From CAZGAQ01 sp964523405 (GTDB lineage: Bacteria; Planctomycetota; Phycisphaerae; UBA1845; Fen-1342): a stretch of DNA of 64,000 nt. The stretch is taken from contig CAZGAQ010000025.1 of NCBI GenBank assembly GCA_964523405.1, forward strand, positions 1-64,000. Direction: 5' to 3'. The notes beneath the pieces are model-generated. The model searched no databases. It was not told the origin of the DNA and saw only the letters and a list, made by a program, of their open reading frames with translations. The position numbers and the translations under genes are program-made. Positions within the stretch are counted from its first letter, which is position 1. Each line of letters opens with the position of its first letter. Positions 25,598 through 34,054 of this stretch are shown here, one piece after another.

Positions 25598-27178
25598 ATG
25601 CCCAGCCTGTATCTCGGCCTCGACGTCGGTACCAGCGGCAGCAAGGCCCTCCTCGTGGACGCCCGCGGACAAGTCCGCGCCACCGCCACGGCCAGCCATC
25701 CGAGCGAGTTTCCGCGGCCCGGCTGGTCGCAGCAGAACCCGGAAGACTGGTGGACTTCGGTGTGCGCCGCCACGCGCGCCGTGCTCCGCAAGGCCCGCGC
25801 CCACGGCGGCGACGTCGGCGGCATCGGTCTGTCCGGCCAGATGCACGGCAGCGTCTTTCTCGACGCGCACCAGCGCGTGCTGTGCCCAGCGCTGCTGTGG
25901 AATGACCAGCGCACCGGCGCCGAGTGCGCGGAAATTGAGGCGCGCGCCGGCGGCCGCGCGGAACTCATCCGCCTGGTTCGCAACATCGCGCTGACCGGCT
26001 ACACGGCGCCGAAGATTCTCTGGCTGCGGCGGCATCAGCCGAAGGTGTTCGCCCGCGTCCGCACGGTGTTGCTGCCCAAGGACTACGTCAATTTCCGGCT
26101 CACCGGCGGGCTACACGGCGACGTCTCCGACGCTTCCGGCACCCTGCTGTTTGATGTGGCCGCGCGGCAGTGGTCCACCGAGCTCATGCGGCGCCTCGAC
26201 CTCGACCCGGCACTTTTCCCGCCCGTGGCCGAGTCGTGCGCGGTCATCGGCACGCTGACGCCCGCCGCGGCCCGCGCGCTGGGGCTGGCGCCGGAGCTCC
26301 CCGTCGTGGCCGGCGCGGGCGATCAGGCGGCGGCCGCCGTCGGTACGGGGGTGGTGCGGCCCGGCATCGTCTCCGCGACGCTGGGCACGAGTGGCGTCGT
26401 GTTCGCCTATGGCCAGCAGCCCGTGCCGAACGATGCCGGCCTCCTGCAGTCATTCTGTCACGCCGTGCCGGGCGCGTGGTGCGTGTTCGGGTGCATGCTT
26501 TCGGCCGGGGGAAGTCTGCAGTGGGCTCGCGAGGTCTTCTATGCCGATCGTCTGGCGCAGGCCAAGACGGACGCCGCGCGCGACGCCATCTACACGGACA
26601 TGATCGCGGCCGCGGCGCAGGTTGGTGCTACCGGCAGGGGTGGCTCAGGCCGCGGAGCGCGCCAGGCCGGTGTGGACGGTGCGGACATCGTGTTCCATCC
26701 GTATCTGACCGGCGAGCGCTGCCCCTATCCGCATCCGCACGCGGTGGGGGCTTTCCTCGGCGCGATCCGGGCCCACGGGCGCGGAGCGCTGGTGCGGGCG
26801 GTGCTCGAGGGCATCACGCTGAACATGGGCCGGCAGATTGAGATCATGAGCGCGCTGGGCGTGGCCATTCGCGAGGTACGTCTCGCCGGCGGTGGGGCGC
26901 GGAACGCGTGGTGGCGGCAGTTGCAGGCGGATATCTACGGCCGCAGGTGCGTGGTCATGCAGTCCGCAGAGGGCTCGGCGCTGGGGGCGGCGCTGCTCGG
27001 CGCGGTCGGGGCCGGCGCGTTCCGGAGCGTTCCGCAAGCGAGTGCGGCCGCGGCGCGCGTGCAGGCGGCGTACCAGCCGGTGGCGGCGCGGACGAAGCAC
27101 TACCGCGCCCTGGGCGCGTGGCTGCGCGCGACGTACGAGACGCTGGAACCGCTGTACCGCGCCCGGGCGGAAGGCTAG
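25598..27178 (+). CDS. xylB: Xylulokinase (FGGY family)
   Basis: 526 residues, the usual length. The N-terminal phosphate-binding loop LGLDVGTSGSKALLVD and the motifs GLSGQMHG, LWNDQRT, PKDYVNFRLTG, GAGDQAAAAVGTG (catalytic Asp) and AGGGARNAWWRQ are typical of xylulokinases. It phosphorylates D-xylulose to xylulose 5-phosphate for the pentose phosphate pathway. The ATG at 25598 has GGAG upstream; the frame is open further 5' but runs into the terminator region. It is monocistronic and no xylose isomerase is adjacent. A sister FGGY kinase (ribulokinase) lies at 58014-59702. Confidence 0.9.
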   Translation: MPSLYLGLDVGTSGSKALLVDARGQVRATATASHPSEFPRPGWSQQNPEDWWTSVCAATRAVLRKARAHGGDVGGIGLSGQMHGSVFLDAHQRVLCPALLWNDQRTGAECAEIEARAGGRAELIRLVRNIALTGYTAPKILWLRRHQPKVFARVRTVLLPKDYVNFRLTGGLHGDVSDASGTLLFDVAARQWSTELMRRLDLDPALFPPVAESCAVIGTLTPAAARALGLAPELPVVAGAGDQAAAAVGTGVVRPGIVSATLGTSGVVFAYGQQPVPNDAGLLQSFCHAVPGAWCVFGCMLSAGGSLQWAREVFYADRLAQAKTDAARDAIYTDMIAAAAQVGATGRGGSGRGARQAGVDGADIVFHPYLTGERCPYPHPHAVGAFLGAIRAHGRGALVRAVLEGITLNMGRQIEIMSALGVAIREVRLAGGGARNAWWRQLQADIYGRRCVVMQSAEGSALGAALLGAVGAGAFRSVPQASAAAARVQAAYQPVAARTKHYRALGAWLRATYETLEPLYRARAEG

Positions 27179-27441
27179 CGCGACGTGTCCACGGAAAGGT
27201 GGGCTCCAGCGCACGCAACGCTGCCATGCGGTGGTGACTGCGCTCGGCGTCCGCAGACAAGGGGTGCGCTGTACGCCGGTCGGTCCGTCTCCGGCAGGCG
27301 CGCCAATCTCACAGGTACGCCCAGCCCGCCAGCGGTCGCCTGCCTGCGCGGGTGCTGAACTCCCCAGGGGCCCCCGGCCCGTCGCGAGCAAGTCGCACGA
27401 ACCGCCACATCGCGCGGCACCACAATCCAGTCCGCGGACGG

Positions 27442-30138
27442 CTATACACCCAGGCGGCTCTGCAGCGCGGCGTAGTCCAGCAGATCTGCGTCGCCGTCGC
27501 AGTCGTCGTCCGCGGCCGTGCAGCCGGTGGGGATCGCTGGTCCGGGGCCGAGCAGGCAACCGGCGAAAGTCACCAGGTCGTCCGCGGTAATCAGACCGTC
27601 GCCGTCGAGGTCACCGGGCCGGCCGGGCGTGGGCGGTCGGGCGGTCCAGGCAGCGCTGTACGCGCTCTCGTTGCCGCTCGCGTCGACGGCCGTCACGACG
27701 TACTCATACGTTGTGCAGTTGATGACCGTGTTGTCGCTGTAGTCGGCCGTCGGCAAAGGAGCGGGGTTGAGCCGCGCGTACGATCCGCCGGGCAGCGTGG
27801 CGCGATAGACGTGGTAGCCCGCGAGATCCGCCGCGCCGCCGCTGTTCCAGGTCAGACTCACCTGGCCACTCGCGCCGACCCCGGCTAGTCCGGTCGGTGC
27901 GCCGGGCGGCGTGGTGTCAGGCGGCGTGAGGTAGTCCCAGCGGATCGCATCAGCGGAGACGTACAGCCCCGCCGGCACAGCCGACGTCAGCACGACGCTG
28001 CCCGTGGTGCCAGCGTTGAAGTCATAATCGCCGAGCCAGTTCCAGGTCTGGGCGGTACTGAGGTCGGCCTGGTCGGCGTACACGGTCGTGACCCCGCGTG
28101 CGTGGTTGATCGTGTAGGGCGCGACACCGCGGTTGGAGGCCGCGATCCACCAACCGTACACGCGATAGCGCCCGGCATAGGGCAGGCTCGGGGTCCACGT
28201 GCAGCGCGCCGCACCGCCGTCGCCCGCGTGATACTGCGAATCCGTGCCCCAGTAGCCCGAATTCGCCGAGGTCGGCCACGTTCCCACGGTCGTGCAACCC
28301 GCGTCGCGATTGTCCACGATGCACTGAATCGGGCTGTTGAGCACCAGGCGCACCGCGTCGGCCGAGACATACTGACTCGTCGGCACCGCGTCCGTCAGCC
28401 GCACGACCGGGCTCAGGCCGGCCGGCAGCGCGAAACTCCCCAGCAGATTCCACTGGCCGCCGCTGGTCTGCTGGTTTGCGAGTACGCGCGTTGTGCCCGT
28501 CAGCGTGAAGATGTCGTACGGGGCGGCCGTGGCGCGATTGCTCGCCGCCGTCCACCACGCGTACACGTCGTAGTGCCCGGCCGAGACGAGCGCGGGCGAC
28601 CACGTGGCGCTGTCGAGGCCGTTGTTGCCGATGTGCACCACGGAGTTGGAGCCGTAGAAGCCGCTCTGCGTCGAGGTTGCCCAGGTGCCGGTCACGGCAA
28701 AACCGGCGTCGAGGTTGTCGACGACGTACTCGGTCGGCGTGGCCGGCAGCACGCTGATGTCGAACGGCAGCGACGAGCCGCCGAGAATCAGGAAGTGCAC
28801 GGCCACGCAGCGCTCGCCGCACGGCGGGATCACGAGGGGGCCGCCGTCGCTGGTGAGGAGTGAGTAATCGAGCGTAGGTTGGTTGCTGCCGGCCCAAGCC
28901 ACGCGCACGGGGCACGCGTCGACGGTCGCATCGGTGGGGGCGCTCGCGCCGGTGGAAACCTGCCACGCCAGCGCGATGTCGGCGCTCGTCCGGCCGAAGC
29001 GCAGGTCGACCGCCTGTGGCGCGGTCGCGCTCCTGTTGATGAACCGGAACGTGACACGGTAGTCGACCATATAGTTGCCGATCGTGTCGGCGCGCACGAA
29101 ACCAGGCCGGAGCACGAGGTCCGCCGTCTGGCGGCCGAGCGGGCAGGACTGACTGCCGTTCTGCCACAGCGCCATGCGGAACTTCTGGCCGCCCGCGGGC
29201 AGGCTGGCCACGTCGAGCGTCGGTGTCTGGGCGCGCCAAATGAAGGTTTCGAACGTGCCGGTCGCGCGCCGCACTTCGCAGCCGCTGGGGGCGGTGTTCA
29301 GGTCGAAGGGGTCGCCATTCGTCGCGCCGGTCGTCAGCAGCGCTTCCGCGAGCGTCTTGTTCTGCGAGGCATTGGCCGAACCGATGGCGATCACGTAGGC
29401 GGTCAGGTGCGTCGGGTGATTCAAGGGATCGGAGTTCTGCACCGTGACGCGCACGCGCCCGAAGCAATTCGGGTTGGTGCTCGTGTCGGAGGTGTTGGTC
29501 GCGGCGGCAAAGCGCTTGCCGTAGCCCACGACATCGCCGGTTCCCGGGGCGAGGGTCAGCGGCGCCACCTTCGTGTTCCAATCGTTGGCGAGCATGCGCT
29601 GGCCAAGCGTGTTCGACATGCCGTGGTACGTGCCGTCGGTGGTGACGACCTGCCTGGGAGTGAGCAGGACTGGCCCCGTCCCATCGTTACGGACGTAGAC
29701 GACGATGCGGCGCGGGGCGCTGCCGTCGCTGGGGCTGCTGGTATGCCAGAGCAGCACGTCGAAGCTGTCGTCGAGCGTGGAGAAACCGCCGGTGGTCACC
29801 TGGGTACGCATCGCGAGGATCGGGTTGCCGCTGCGGTCCGCGGGCAGAACGGGCGTCGTTGCATAAAGCACGCCCGTCGACGTGAACGTCTCGGGCAAAT
29901 CGGAGAGCACGTAGTAGCTCGTGGCGGGGTGGGCCTCCAGCGCGCCGGGTAGCGCGTTGTAGAGGCACTGGTCGCAGCCGGAGGGCGATCCGAGCGGGGT
30001 CAGCGCGGGCGGATTCTCCAGGCAGAACTGCGCGTGGGCGGAGGTCGCGATCGTGAAGAGCGTCGCCAGGGCAGCAGCCACTTGCGGCGTCGCTCGGCGA
30101 GCGACGGTGCCCGCAGCAGCCGGGGTGGGGGTCTTCAT
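27442..30138 (-). CDS. Large secreted protein with two golvesin-like domains, FN3 and type I dockerin
   Basis: About 898 residues. A signal peptide is followed by roughly 450 residues of beta-rich sequence I do not recognise. Then two copies of a golvesin C-terminal-like domain follow (YVVDNLDAGFAVTGTW and CIVDNRDAGCTTVGTW, each ending YVSADAVRL/YVSADAIRW). A fibronectin type III domain comes next (about 750-840), and a dockerin-type pair (DLDGDGLITADDLVTF and DDDCDGDADLLDYAALQ) ends the protein. This dockerin lacks the NWRDID signature seen in other proteins of the window. The start is ATG at 30138 or 30147; GGAAAG favours 30138. It is probably a surface or secreted adhesin or glycan-binding protein. 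Confidence 0.78.
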   Translation of the reverse strand: MKTPTPAAAGTVARRATPQVAAALATLFTIATSAHAQFCLENPPALTPLGSPSGCDQCLYNALPGALEAHPATSYYVLSDLPETFTSTGVLYATTPVLPADRSGNPILAMRTQVTTGGFSTLDDSFDVLLWHTSSPSDGSAPRRIVVYVRNDGTGPVLLTPRQVVTTDGTYHGMSNTLGQRMLANDWNTKVAPLTLAPGTGDVVGYGKRFAAATNTSDTSTNPNCFGRVRVTVQNSDPLNHPTHLTAYVIAIGSANASQNKTLAEALLTTGATNGDPFDLNTAPSGCEVRRATGTFETFIWRAQTPTLDVASLPAGGQKFRMALWQNGSQSCPLGRQTADLVLRPGFVRADTIGNYMVDYRVTFRFINRSATAPQAVDLRFGRTSADIALAWQVSTGASAPTDATVDACPVRVAWAGSNQPTLDYSLLTSDGGPLVIPPCGERCVAVHFLILGGSSLPFDISVLPATPTEYVVDNLDAGFAVTGTWATSTQSGFYGSNSVVHIGNNGLDSATWSPALVSAGHYDVYAWWTAASNRATAAPYDIFTLTGTTRVLANQQTSGGQWNLLGSFALPAGLSPVVRLTDAVPTSQYVSADAVRLVLNSPIQCIVDNRDAGCTTVGTWPTSANSGYWGTDSQYHAGDGGAARCTWTPSLPYAGRYRVYGWWIAASNRGVAPYTINHARGVTTVYADQADLSTAQTWNWLGDYDFNAGTTGSVVLTSAVPAGLYVSADAIRWDYLTPPDTTPPGAPTGLAGVGASGQVSLTWNSGGAADLAGYHVYRATLPGGSYARLNPAPLPTADYSDNTVINCTTYEYVVTAVDASGNESAYSAAWTARPPTPGRPGDLDGDGLITADDLVTFAGCLLGPGPAIPTGCTAADDDCDGDADLLDYAALQSRLGV

Positions 30139-30147
30139 GCGTGCCAT

Positions 30148-30654
30148 CTTTCCATTCCAGCGCGGACGTTTGAGCCGCGTCGACCAGCCGCCGCAGTGCC
30201 ACGGAGCGCGGCAGGTGGCGGGAGAGGTTCGCAGGCGTCGCACGTCTTCCCGCGCGAGTGCCGCCAATGGACGCTGCGTCGTGACGTGTCGTTCGCCAGC
30301 GTCAGGCCGTCGGGAGCGTACGCGAGTCGCTGCCGGCGCCTGTTGCGGCACCCGTGACAATGATGTAATTATATAAGAAGTCGGCCGCGACGCCAACAGA
30401 TCATGAAGCCCGCGCGAGGGTGCGTCATGTCACTCGGAGGTTGCCGGGTGCACAGTGCGGGTTGCACGTCCGCAGTGCCGGCGCCTGATCGACGCACGAG
30501 TGCCGCGGAAGACGGCGCGGGAGGTCGGGGTGAGTGTGGCCCGTACCGGCGAGCGAATGCGTCGGAGCGGAGCGTCGGTCAGGCCGGATGGAGGAGATGC
30601 GATTGGGGGAGGCACACGTCGGGGACGGCCGCAGGGCGGCCCGTGGAGTGAGGC
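30148..30654. other. 507-bp divergent intergenic region
   Basis: Separates the golvesin/dockerin gene (minus) from the DUF4434-like gene (plus). It contains one clear minus-strand promoter at 30368-30396 in an AT-rich patch. The remainder shows no convincing gene; open frames there are short and arginine-rich. Confidence 0.6.
30368..30396 (-). promoter_or_regulatory. Sigma-70-like promoter of the golvesin/dockerin gene
   Basis: Minus strand TTGGCG (30396-30391), 17 bp, perfect TATAAT (30373-30368). The transcript would have a leader of about 220 nt before the ATG at 30138. Confidence 0.6.
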
Positions 30655-31587
30655 ATGCGATTCACAGGCACATTCCTGGACGAGATCACGCACGACATTC
30701 CCAGTCAGAACTGGGGTCCGGACGAGTGGGCGGCCGACTTTGGCGTGATGCGGCAGATTGGCATTGATACCGTCATCATCATCCGCTCGGGCTACCGGGA
30801 GCAGGCGATCTTCAATTCGTGGGTGCTGCGCAAGCATCGACCGATGCTGCCGGTGCGGCAGAACCTCGGGCAGTTGTTCCTCGATCTGGCGCAGGCCAAT
30901 GGCATGAAGCTGTTCTGGGGCTTGTATGACCCCGGTGACTGGGCCCGCAATGCGGAGCACGCGCTGGTGCTGAACGAGCAGTTCATGTCGGAGGTGTACG
31001 CGGAGTTTGGGCAGCATCCCGCATTTGCGGGTTGGTACATCACGTTCGAACTCAGTCGGGCAAATCCCCGTCAGGTGGAACTCGTGGTGGCGGCTGGGCG
31101 GCACGCGAAGACCCTGACGCCGGCCCTGCCGACGCTGATTTCGCCGTACGTGGCCGGGGCGAAGGGGCCTGCGGGAGAGGACCGCATTTCGCCGGAGCAG
31201 CACACGGCGGAGTGGGGGCGCATCTTCGGACGGATTCGGGAGTGCATCGACATCGTCGCGTTTCAGGATGGGCACGTGAATTTCCTCGAGCTGCCGGAGT
31301 ACCTGACGACGCACCTGCGGCTGGCGCGCGAGGCGGGGATGCAGTGCTGGTCGAACGTGGAGACGTTCGATCGCGACATGCCGATCAAGTTCCCGCCGAT
31401 CGACTGGCGGAAGCTGGAGTTCAAGATGGATGCGGCGCGCGAGGCGGGAGTCGATAAGCTGATCACGTTCGAGTTCTCGCACTTCCTCAGTCCGCACTCG
31501 ATGTACCCCAGCGCCCACGCGCTCTTTCGGCGGTACTGCGAGCGTTTTGGACTGGCGACGGCGAGCGGGGCGCGAGCGCGGGGCTGA
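30655..31587 (+). CDS. DUF4434-like TIM-barrel protein, putative glycoside hydrolase
   Basis: 310 residues, no signal peptide. The N-terminus (MRFTGTFLDEITHDIPSQNW) and the segments DTVIIIRSGY, GWYITFELS, LISPYVAG, DIVAFQDGHV and FEFSHFLSP resemble the DUF4434 group, which is related to glycosidase barrels. Possible acidic catalytic residues sit at the ends of predicted beta strands, but none can be assigned with certainty. The start ATG has GTGGAGTGAGG upstream. Its position ahead of secreted proteins suggests carbohydrate use. Function is family inference. Confidence 0.75.
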   Translation: MRFTGTFLDEITHDIPSQNWGPDEWAADFGVMRQIGIDTVIIIRSGYREQAIFNSWVLRKHRPMLPVRQNLGQLFLDLAQANGMKLFWGLYDPGDWARNAEHALVLNEQFMSEVYAEFGQHPAFAGWYITFELSRANPRQVELVVAAGRHAKTLTPALPTLISPYVAGAKGPAGEDRISPEQHTAEWGRIFGRIRECIDIVAFQDGHVNFLELPEYLTTHLRLAREAGMQCWSNVETFDRDMPIKFPPIDWRKLEFKMDAAREAGVDKLITFEFSHFLSPHSMYPSAHALFRRYCERFGLATASGARARG

Positions 31588-31981
31588 TGCGGGATGCTCA
31601 AGAGGGCGCGGCTTGCGGTCGCAAGGCGGGTGTGCAACTCACCCAGCAGTCTCCGGGCTGGCGGGGAATGTGACCCGTAATCGGCGCAACTTGTTATTGA
31701 TAAACGTCTTGCGGAACATGTGTATCGGAATGAGAGAGGGGCTCCAGTTTTCTTTGGCGGCTGCTTTTTTCGGCGGTATGATATTATATAATGGACTCGT
31801 GTGCGGCGGTGCCCACGAGGGCGATGTCAGACCATGTCTGGTTCGACCGCCAGTCCGGCGACAGTGACGTCAGGGCGACTTGGAGCAACGTCATCTGTGA
31901 TTCACATCTGCGGCAGTCGCGTGAGCTGCCGACTGGAGCGCGAGGAGAGGAGTCCGGTCTCACTAGAGGAGGAGAAACCCG
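31588..31981. other. Intergenic region and long leader of the PEP-CTERM gene
   Basis: 394 bp without a convincing gene. An unusually AT-rich block (31680-31795) contains a perfect -10 box. The roughly 190-nt leader after it has short dyads such as CAGAC-cat-GTCTG but matches no riboswitch class known to me. Confidence 0.55.
31787..31792 (+). promoter_or_regulatory. Perfect -10 box (TATAAT) without a clear -35
   Basis: TATAAT sits in the string ATATTATATAATGG. The -35 window contains only CTTTTT. It may be activator-dependent or use another sigma factor. Confidence 0.4.
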
Positions 31982-33058
31982 ATGAAAACAGGCACGTCTG
32001 CAGTTGCACTTCTGGTTCTATTGACGGTCGTGGCTACGGCCGGGGCGTACACCCTGCAGCCGATTAGCACCTTTGGCGACAACGGCTGGCTGGCGCCCGG
32101 GTCGCGGCCGTATCTGGCCAACGACAACAATCAGCGTGGCATGGCGTTCAATGCGACCAGCAATCACGTTTACGTGGTGAACCGCACGGGCGGGCTGTCG
32201 ATTCCGATCCTCGACGGCACGACGGGCGCGGATGTGGGTACGCTGAGTACGACCGGGATCGCGGGCGGCACGTTTGTCCTGAGTACGATCGCCGTGGCCG
32301 AGGACGGGGCGATCTACGGGGCCAACCTGACGACGAACTCGGCCACCAGCGCGCTGAAGATTTACCGCTGGGCGGACGAGAGCGCGACGCCGGCGCTGGT
32401 GTACAGCGGCAGCCCGACGACGACGACGGGCGTGCGCTTCGGCGACACGCTGGCGGCGCGCGGCGCCGGCGTGAACACGCAACTGGTCATGGGGACGGGC
32501 GCCACGGCAAACACCTTTTCCATCTTCACGACCGCGGACGGCACGACGTTCGGTGCCAACTACATGACGACGACCGGTCCGGCCAATGGAGCGTTCCGGC
32601 TCGGCACAGACTTCGGGATCGGCAACACGGTGTGGGGCCGCACACCCGGTGGCACGGTTCTGGGCTGGATTGAGGCCGCCGAGTTCGAACTCGGCACCAA
32701 GACCGCAGCGCGCATCGCGGGCGCCCCGTTCACGCCCACGGCCAACGGCGAGGCGCTGCTGGCCATCGATCCGGGCCGGAACCTGCTGGCGACCGCGGAC
32801 ATCAGCGGCGGCCAGGTGCGCCTGTACGACATCAGTGATCCGACGTTCGGGATCACGGCCCACCAGACGCTGGTTTTCCCGGGCACGCACAACACCAACG
32901 GCAACGGTACCGGGCAGATGGACTGGGGTAACTACGACGGCGACGGCCGGCTGTACGTTCTGGATTCGAACAACGGGGTGCGCGCATACGAGATCGTGCC
33001 GGAACCGGCCAGCCTGCTGCTGATCGTGGGCGGGCTGCTGCTGGTGCGGCGCCGCTAG
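31982..33058 (+). CDS. PEP-CTERM sorting-domain protein (DUF4623-like)
   Basis: 358 residues. A signal peptide (about 1-22) starts a protein of beta-propeller-like repeats (VYVVNRTGG, VLSTIAVAEDGAIYGANL, LAIDPGRNLLATADISGG). The C-terminus reads VPEPASLLLIVGGLLLVRRR: the PEP motif, a hydrophobic helix and a basic end, the exosortase recognition signal. The body resembles DUF4623 proteins. AGGAGGAG lies 8 nt before the ATG. It would be processed by an exosortase and attached to exopolysaccharide or the outer surface; no exosortase is in the window. A hairpin follows the gene. Confidence 0.85.
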   Translation: MKTGTSAVALLVLLTVVATAGAYTLQPISTFGDNGWLAPGSRPYLANDNNQRGMAFNATSNHVYVVNRTGGLSIPILDGTTGADVGTLSTTGIAGGTFVLSTIAVAEDGAIYGANLTTNSATSALKIYRWADESATPALVYSGSPTTTTGVRFGDTLAARGAGVNTQLVMGTGATANTFSIFTTADGTTFGANYMTTTGPANGAFRLGTDFGIGNTVWGRTPGGTVLGWIEAAEFELGTKTAARIAGAPFTPTANGEALLAIDPGRNLLATADISGGQVRLYDISDPTFGITAHQTLVFPGTHNTNGNGTGQMDWGNYDGDGRLYVLDSNNGVRAYEIVPEPASLLLIVGGLLLVRRR

Positions 33059-33075
33059 GCGAGATAGGGAGAACA

Positions 33076-33116
33076 ACCACGGGGCGCGGCGGACGGCAAG
33101 GCCGCGGCCCCGTGGT
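33076..33116 (+). terminator. Long hairpin after the PEP-CTERM gene
   Basis: ACCACGGGGC-GCGGC pairs with GCCGC-GGCCCCGTGGT, about 15 bp with one bulge and a 10-nt loop. No U tract follows. It is probably a transcript end or a processing barrier before the pseudopilin gene. Confidence 0.5.
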
Positions 33117-33157
33117 ATGCGGCGTGGGTATGCCCGGGTACAGCGGAGGTTCGCGCC

Positions 33158-34018
33158 ATGAAGTGCAGGGCACGCGGGTTCACGTTGATCGAACTGTTGG
33201 TCGTGGTGGCCATCATTGCGCTGCTACTGTCCATTCTGCTGCCGGCCCTAAGCCGGGCGCGGGATGGCGCCAAGTCCACGGTTTGCATGAGCAACCTGCG
33301 GGAGCTGGGACAGGCGCTGCATTACTACGGGCAGGATTTCCTGGAGCAACCGCCGCCCAACCGCAAGAGCCTCGGGACGGCGCCGGACTTCCGTGACGCG
33401 GACTGGTGGTACTACCCGCACATGGTGCTGAAGTATGTGCCGGGGAACAAGGTGACCCAGACCGGCGCAGCTTTTGGCGGCGTCTTCAAGTGTCCCGCCG
33501 ACGCGCAAGTGGGTCGAGCCTACAGCATGAACATCTTTGCCAGCAACTACCCGACCAAGAAGAAGACGCCGGACGACGCGACCCTGTATACGCCCGGGCC
33601 GCCGTTCAGCTCCGACGACTTCCCGTTCAATCCCTTCAAGGCGAAAAGCGCGGCGCTGCTGATGACCTTCGGCGAGGGGCAGGCGTACTACTACGACTCC
33701 GCCAACCCCGGCTTCTTCACGACCAACTACGTCATGGGCATGGAGGGCACGAGCGTTTACCAGAAGTTCTTCAACTGGCCGGTCCCGACCGAACTGGTTG
33801 CGGGCACGCGCGGCCCGTTCAAGGGCTACATTGACATGAACCGGCATCACGAGCGGGCCAATTTCCAGTTCGCGGACCAGCACGTCGTGACCTACAAGAA
33901 GACGGACCTGGTGACCCGCGACAGCACAAACCCGAGTCGGTGGGTATCCACGCTGAAGGTACGCTGGACCCTCATCGACCAGGACACCCGCTTCAACACC
34001 CCCAGCGTACCGCAATAA
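33158..34018 (+). CDS. Pseudopilin (prepilin-type N-terminal domain)
   Basis: 286 residues. Leader MKCRARGFTLIELLVVVAII gives a very short basic N-region and a canonical prepilin cleavage site. After the helix comes RARDGAKSTVCMSNLRELGQAL, the usual start of the planctomycete type II secretion-like domain. The soluble part has aromatic-rich segments (DADWWYYPHMVLKYVPGNK) and NRHHERANFQFADQHV, where an H/DG-type motif occurs in other members. GGAGG lies upstream of the ATG. It is placed between two secreted propeller-like proteins and may belong with them in export or display. Confidence 0.87.
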   Translation: MKCRARGFTLIELLVVVAIIALLLSILLPALSRARDGAKSTVCMSNLRELGQALHYYGQDFLEQPPPNRKSLGTAPDFRDADWWYYPHMVLKYVPGNKVTQTGAAFGGVFKCPADAQVGRAYSMNIFASNYPTKKKTPDDATLYTPGPPFSSDDFPFNPFKAKSAALLMTFGEGQAYYYDSANPGFFTTNYVMGMEGTSVYQKFFNWPVPTELVAGTRGPFKGYIDMNRHHERANFQFADQHVVTYKKTDLVTRDSTNPSRWVSTLKVRWTLIDQDTRFNTPSVPQ

Positions 34019-34054
34019 CGGACGAGCTACAGGCAGACGGACAAGGAGCACCTC

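Noticed and set aside
31793..31981. Possible riboswitch in the PEP-CTERM gene leader
   Set aside because: Only short dyads are visible; no class-defining motif was recognised.
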